Part shown: in pieces, positions 13,359-15,967 of the stretch
Layout of the letters: each line of letters opens with the position of its first letter
Position numbering within the stretch: the stretch's first letter is position 1
Assembly: GCA_022508685.1 (NCBI GenBank)
Contig: JAFLUS010000010.1
Coordinates: 1-15,967 of the forward strand
Direction of reading: 5' to 3'
Origin: Prevotellaceae bacterium
GTDB taxonomy: Bacteria; Bacteroidota; Bacteroidia; Bacteroidales; Bacteroidaceae
DNA length: 15,967 nucleotides
The notes under the pieces: generated by a model
The model's database searches: none
What the model saw: the letters and a program-made list of their open reading frames with translations, nothing else
Told to the model about the DNA's origin: nothing
Position numbers and translations under genes: made by a program

Positions 13359-13835
13359 TTATGGATAAATGAGATTGTCGTCAGTGGCTACGTCGAGCAC
13401 TTCGTCGAGGTATTTGCGGGCTTCCCACCGCGCCATGGGGAGGTTCATGAGGAGGTGGTTGCCGCAGTCGCGTGCCGTTGCACCCGGAATGTCGCCTTCG
13501 AAGGTGGCGATGAAGCGGAACGTCTGCTGCATGAGAGGCAGGATGTCGCGTGAAGTGTAGTCGCCACGCAGCAGCAGATAGTTGCCGGTGAGGCAGCCCA
13601 TGGGGCCCCAGTAGATGACGCGGTCTTTCCATTCGGGGTGGTTGCGCAGGAAAGTGGCGGCGAGGTGCTCGATGGTGTGAATGGCAGATGGCGAGAGACA
13701 AGGCTCGCGGTTGGGCTCCTTCATGCGGATGTCGAAGGTGGTGACGACGTCGTTGCCGACGATGTCTTTCCGACTGACGTAGATGCCACGGCGGAGCCGT
13801 TCGTGGTCGATGGTGAAACTGGGTATCTTTTCCAT
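13359..13835 (-). CDS. luxS: S-ribosylhomocysteine lyase LuxS
   Basis: LuxS, 158 residues, the normal family length. It cleaves S-ribosylhomocysteine to homocysteine and DPD, the precursor of AI-2. The metal and catalytic residues are all visible: HTIEH (H53, E56, H57), the catalytic Cys81 in GPMGCLTG, and the third metal ligand Cys124 in GATARDCGN. It starts 22 bp after mtnN, which makes its substrate, and stops 18 bp before the GH16 gene. Cytoplasmic. It appears intact and active. Confidence 0.98.
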   Translation of the reverse strand: MEKIPSFTIDHERLRRGIYVSRKDIVGNDVVTTFDIRMKEPNREPCLSPSAIHTIEHLAATFLRNHPEWKDRVIYWGPMGCLTGNYLLLRGDYTSRDILPLMQQTFRFIATFEGDIPGATARDCGNHLLMNLPMARWEARKYLDEVLDVATDDNLIYP

Positions 13836-13857
13836 AATGACAGGTGTGTGCGGTGGG

Positions 13858-14544
13858 TCAGAGCGTGCTCAGTTGCAGCAGCAGACGGCGGGTGATGCCG
13901 AAGGAGCGTTGCGCCATTTCGCCCCAGAAGTTTTCGTACTGCTGTTGGTGGTTGTCGGCACCGGGCGTGTCGCTGATGATGCGGAAACTGATGAAGGGAA
14001 CGTGATAGATGTAGCACGTCTGCGCAATGGCTGCCGACTCCATGTCGACGGCGAGTCCTTCGGGAAAATACTGCTTGATAGTGGCGAGTTCGTCGTGCGA
14101 GGTGATGAATTGGTCGCCGGTGCAGATGAGTCCCACGTGGATAGTGGGTTCGGCAAGGCTGCGGACGGTGTCGACGAGCCGTTGGTCGGAAGGGAAGAAG
14201 CGGGTGAGCCCCTGAATTTCACCCCGTTCGTAGCCGAGGTTCAGATTGAAGTCGTGGTGGACGCAGTGGCTGCTGGCGACGACGTCCATGACGTGGAGAC
14301 AGGGGTCGATGCCACCTGCCACGCCGGTGGAGATGATGCAGTCGGGCGTGTGCTGCCGTATCATTTCCGATGCACCGATAGCGGCGTTCACTTTACCGAT
14401 GCCGCATTGCTGCAGCACGATGTCGGTCGTGTTGATGCGTCCTTCGACGTAGGGAAATTGTCCGTCGACGTGATGCACGTCGGCGAGGAGCGCGACGATT
14501 TGGTCGTGCTCCTTCGCCATGGCGGTGAGAATACCTATTTTCAT
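13858..14544 (-). CDS. mtnN: 5'-methylthioadenosine/S-adenosylhomocysteine nucleosidase
   Basis: A 228-residue MTA/SAH nucleosidase (Pfs). It removes adenine from S-adenosylhomocysteine and methylthioadenosine; the SRH formed is the substrate of the adjacent LuxS. Family landmarks are MAKEHD with Glu12, CGIGKVNAA, STGVAGG, VDMESAAIAQ (M168, E169) and SFRIISDTPG with the catalytic Asp192. It lies 24 bp after the DUF2807 gene and 22 bp before luxS. Together the two enzymes form the two-step route that replaces SAH hydrolase. Confidence 0.97.
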   Translation of the reverse strand: MKIGILTAMAKEHDQIVALLADVHHVDGQFPYVEGRINTTDIVLQQCGIGKVNAAIGASEMIRQHTPDCIISTGVAGGIDPCLHVMDVVASSHCVHHDFNLNLGYERGEIQGLTRFFPSDQRLVDTVRSLAEPTIHVGLICTGDQFITSHDELATIKQYFPEGLAVDMESAAIAQTCYIYHVPFISFRIISDTPGADNHQQQYENFWGEMAQRSFGITRRLLLQLSTL

Positions 14545-14568
14545 GTGTGTAGATATAGATGTCGGATG

Positions 14569-15486
14569 CTATTCGCTGACGATTTCCTCGGCAGCCAGTT
14601 TCTTGGTGGAGAGCGAGCCGAAACCGCTCTTGCGGCGGACGAGTCGGCGCACCTTGCCTTCGAGTTCTACGTCGCCCGCACCCGTTGCTGCCACCTTTGC
14701 CACGTCGGCCTTGACGTTGATGTCGGCGTCGCCCGCACCGCTGGCTTCCATGCTGAATTGCTGGCAGCGCACCTTGGCGTCGACGTCGCCCGCTCCGCTT
14801 ATCGTGAGCGTCACGTTGTCGCGTGCCTTGAGTTTCTTCATCGTCACGTCGCCCGCACCGCTCACGGCGATGTTGGCATTGCGGCAGTCGACATGGCGGA
14901 GGTCGACGTCGCCGGCTCCGCTGATAGCGATAGCGAGTGCGCCACAGGCAATGTCGTTTTCGATGTCTACGTCACCCGCTCCGCTCACGGCGATGGCGAG
15001 GTCCTCGTTCTGCGTGAGGGGCGATGTCAGATGAAAGTCGCCGGCAGCAGCGATAGCCAGTTGCTGCAGCGTGGGTGCGCTGACGTAGAGGTAGATGGCG
15101 GGCATCTTGCCGACGTTGCGTGCCTTGTCGCTGTAGCGGATGCTGAGCGTGCCGCCCTCGCGGATGCTGATGTCGTAGGCTTCCAGCACTTTCTCGTTGG
15201 CTACGGCTTTGACGTGCACGGTGTCGCTCTGCGTGAAGTAGATGTCTGCCATGCCTTCCGTCTCAATGGCGCAGACCGACGGCAGGGCGTCGCCCAGTTC
15301 GTCGTCGTAGTCGTGGATGATGACCTTGCCCCATGTCTGGGAGTCGCGCAGTTGTCGGGCTTTCCCTTCGATGTTGTCTTTCACGATGTCGCCGATTTGT
15401 TGGCTCATTTCGTTGCACGACACCATCATGCCGAGCGTGCAGCAGCCGAGCAGTGCTGCCGCCAGATGTTGGAGTTTCATACGCAT
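14569..15486 (-). CDS. DUF2807 (head GIN domain) lipoprotein
   Basis: A 305-residue exported protein of unknown function. The N-terminus is a lipoprotein-like signal ending at Cys24 (MVSC); ATG at 15480 (MKLQHL) is an equally possible start. From about residue 145 the chain is a run of short repeats of about 20 residues, each with SGAGD or a close form (positions near 149, 168, 189, 209, 230, 249 and 268), typical of DUF2807, which folds as a right-handed beta-helix. In Bacteroidetes such proteins often sit with GntR regulators and transporters; here it follows the GntR gene by 6 bp. A surface or periplasmic adhesive or sensory role is possible but unproven. Confidence 0.92.
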   Translation of the reverse strand: MRMKLQHLAAALLGCCTLGMMVSCNEMSQQIGDIVKDNIEGKARQLRDSQTWGKVIIHDYDDELGDALPSVCAIETEGMADIYFTQSDTVHVKAVANEKVLEAYDISIREGGTLSIRYSDKARNVGKMPAIYLYVSAPTLQQLAIAAAGDFHLTSPLTQNEDLAIAVSGAGDVDIENDIACGALAIAISGAGDVDLRHVDCRNANIAVSGAGDVTMKKLKARDNVTLTISGAGDVDAKVRCQQFSMEASGAGDADINVKADVAKVAATGAGDVELEGKVRRLVRRKSGFGSLSTKKLAAEEIVSE

Positions 15487-15492
15487 TCTTCT

Positions 15493-15858
15493 CTATGCTT
15501 GTTGGTTGAACTTTCGCCATTCCGCCTCGACGTCCTCCATGCTGATGTGCAGTGCCTGCATGTTGGCAAAGAGTTCGGGCAGGTGGGTGTTGATGAATTC
15601 TTCGCGCCGCATGGTCTCGATGACCGCCTTGGCACCCGGGCTGACGAAGTAGCCCAGCCCTCGGCGCGTGTGGATGATGCCCTTCTGTTGCATCCATTCG
15701 TAGGAACGGACGGCAGTGTTGGCATTGACCTCCATTTGTGCTGCAAACTCGCGGACGGACGGAATGCGTTCGTCTTCGCTGTAGCGCGACTGCAGAATTT
15801 CGAGGCACAATCGTTCTGCCAACTGCAAATATATGGCTTTTCTTTCTTTAAATTCCAT
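15493..15858 (-). CDS. GntR family transcriptional regulator (YtrA-like)
   Basis: A 121-residue regulator. Residues 1-75 are a winged-helix domain of the GntR family: YLQLAERLCLEILQSRY, then RIPSVREFAAQMEVNANTA and the wing GIIHTRRGLGYFV. Only a short C-terminal helical tail follows (about 76-121), as in the YtrA subfamily, so no large ligand-binding domain is present. YtrA-type regulators usually control an adjacent ABC transporter or envelope operon and repress themselves; here the downstream genes are DUF2807, mtnN, luxS and GH16. An inverted repeat at 15879-15906 upstream is a candidate operator. Confidence 0.95.
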   Translation of the reverse strand: MEFKERKAIYLQLAERLCLEILQSRYSEDERIPSVREFAAQMEVNANTAVRSYEWMQQKGIIHTRRGLGYFVSPGAKAVIETMRREEFINTHLPELFANMQALHISMEDVEAEWRKFNQQA

Positions 15859-15878
15859 GTTTTAACAAATTTTGTGAT

Positions 15879-15906
15879 GCAGGAGGGCACATTTTTTCCC
15901 TCCTGC
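15879..15906. repeat. Inverted repeat upstream of gntR, possible operator
   Basis: GCAGGAGGG (15879-15887) and CCCTCCTGC (15898-15906) are perfect 9-bp arms around a 10-nt T-rich loop, starting 21 bp upstream of the gntR start codon. It has no trailing T-tract on either strand, so a terminator is less likely than a protein-binding site, for instance for the GntR regulator itself. It may also be the end of the gene to the right. Confidence 0.5.
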
Positions 15907-15919
15907 CGTGCTTATCGGT

Positions 15920-15967
15920 TCAGTCGCGAAGTGACTTGCGCACGCCGGTAGCGTCGCCAAGCGTCCC
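15920..15967 (-). CDS. Possible C-terminus of a further minus-strand gene (partial)
   Basis: Reading leftward from the window edge, GTLGDATGVRKSLRD is followed by TGA (15922-15920). Its codons (GGC, GAC, ACC, GTG, CGC, AAG) fit the usage of neighbouring genes better than the other two frames. Fifteen residues are too few to name a family, and another minus-strand frame also ends in this stretch, so this is only a hint that a gene precedes gntR. Confidence 0.25.
   Translation of the reverse strand, partial: GTLGDATGVRKSLRD

Noticed and set aside
13783..15951. 722-codon plus-strand open frame across mtnN and the DUF2807 gene
   Set aside because: It lies opposite several well-supported genes with complete motifs and reads as repetitive Val/Asp/Ala composition, a shadow of high GC coding on the other strand.

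Overview
The window looks like a chromosomal segment of a GC-rich member of the Bacteroidales, probably Prevotellaceae-like. The grounds are: the long Bacteroidetes form of topoisomerase IV subunit A; secreted DUF2807 (head GIN) and DUF3316-like proteins; a SemiSWEET gene; promoters of the Bacteroidetes type (TTTG, about 20 nt, TAnnTTTG) and few Shine-Dalgarno sequences; and Bacteroidetes-style lipoboxes. No rRNA, tRNA, CRISPR array or transposase was seen. Genus is inference.

Layout. (1) Positions 104-4347, minus strand, read from right to left: a SemiSWEET transporter, tatA, tatC, a polytopic multi-cluster Fe-S protein that looks like a NapH-NapG fusion, and a secreted aldo/keto reductase with two C-terminal 4Fe-4S clusters. 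The reductase has a twin-arginine signal, so this operon encodes a minimal TatAC translocase next to a likely cargo and a membrane electron carrier. It ends in a hairpin at 33-76. (2) Positions 4348-4860: a divergent noncoding region with a promoter in each direction and, between them, a striking 21-bp tandem repeat closed by a 28-bp inverted repeat. (3) Positions 4861-11741, plus strand: parC followed by four closely spaced genes for exported proteins (DUF3316-like protein, S41 protease lipoprotein, MINPP-like histidine phosphatase, alpha/beta hydrolase), ended by a strong bidirectional terminator at 11762-11801. (4) Positions 11828-12357, minus strand: a more AT-rich YefM/YoeB toxin-antitoxin pair with its own promoter, probably acquired. 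(5) Positions 12450-15858, minus strand: a tight five-gene run, gntR, DUF2807 lipoprotein, mtnN, luxS and a GH16 glucanase, with gaps of only 6-24 bp. mtnN and luxS together convert S-adenosylhomocysteine to adenine, homocysteine and the AI-2 precursor. The right edge may hold the last codons of one more minus-strand gene.

The items most worth follow-up are the Tat operon with its own redox cargo, the NapH-NapG-like fusion with an internal twin-arginine motif, the repeat structure upstream of parC, and the linkage of the LuxS pathway to a GntR regulator and a secreted glucanase.
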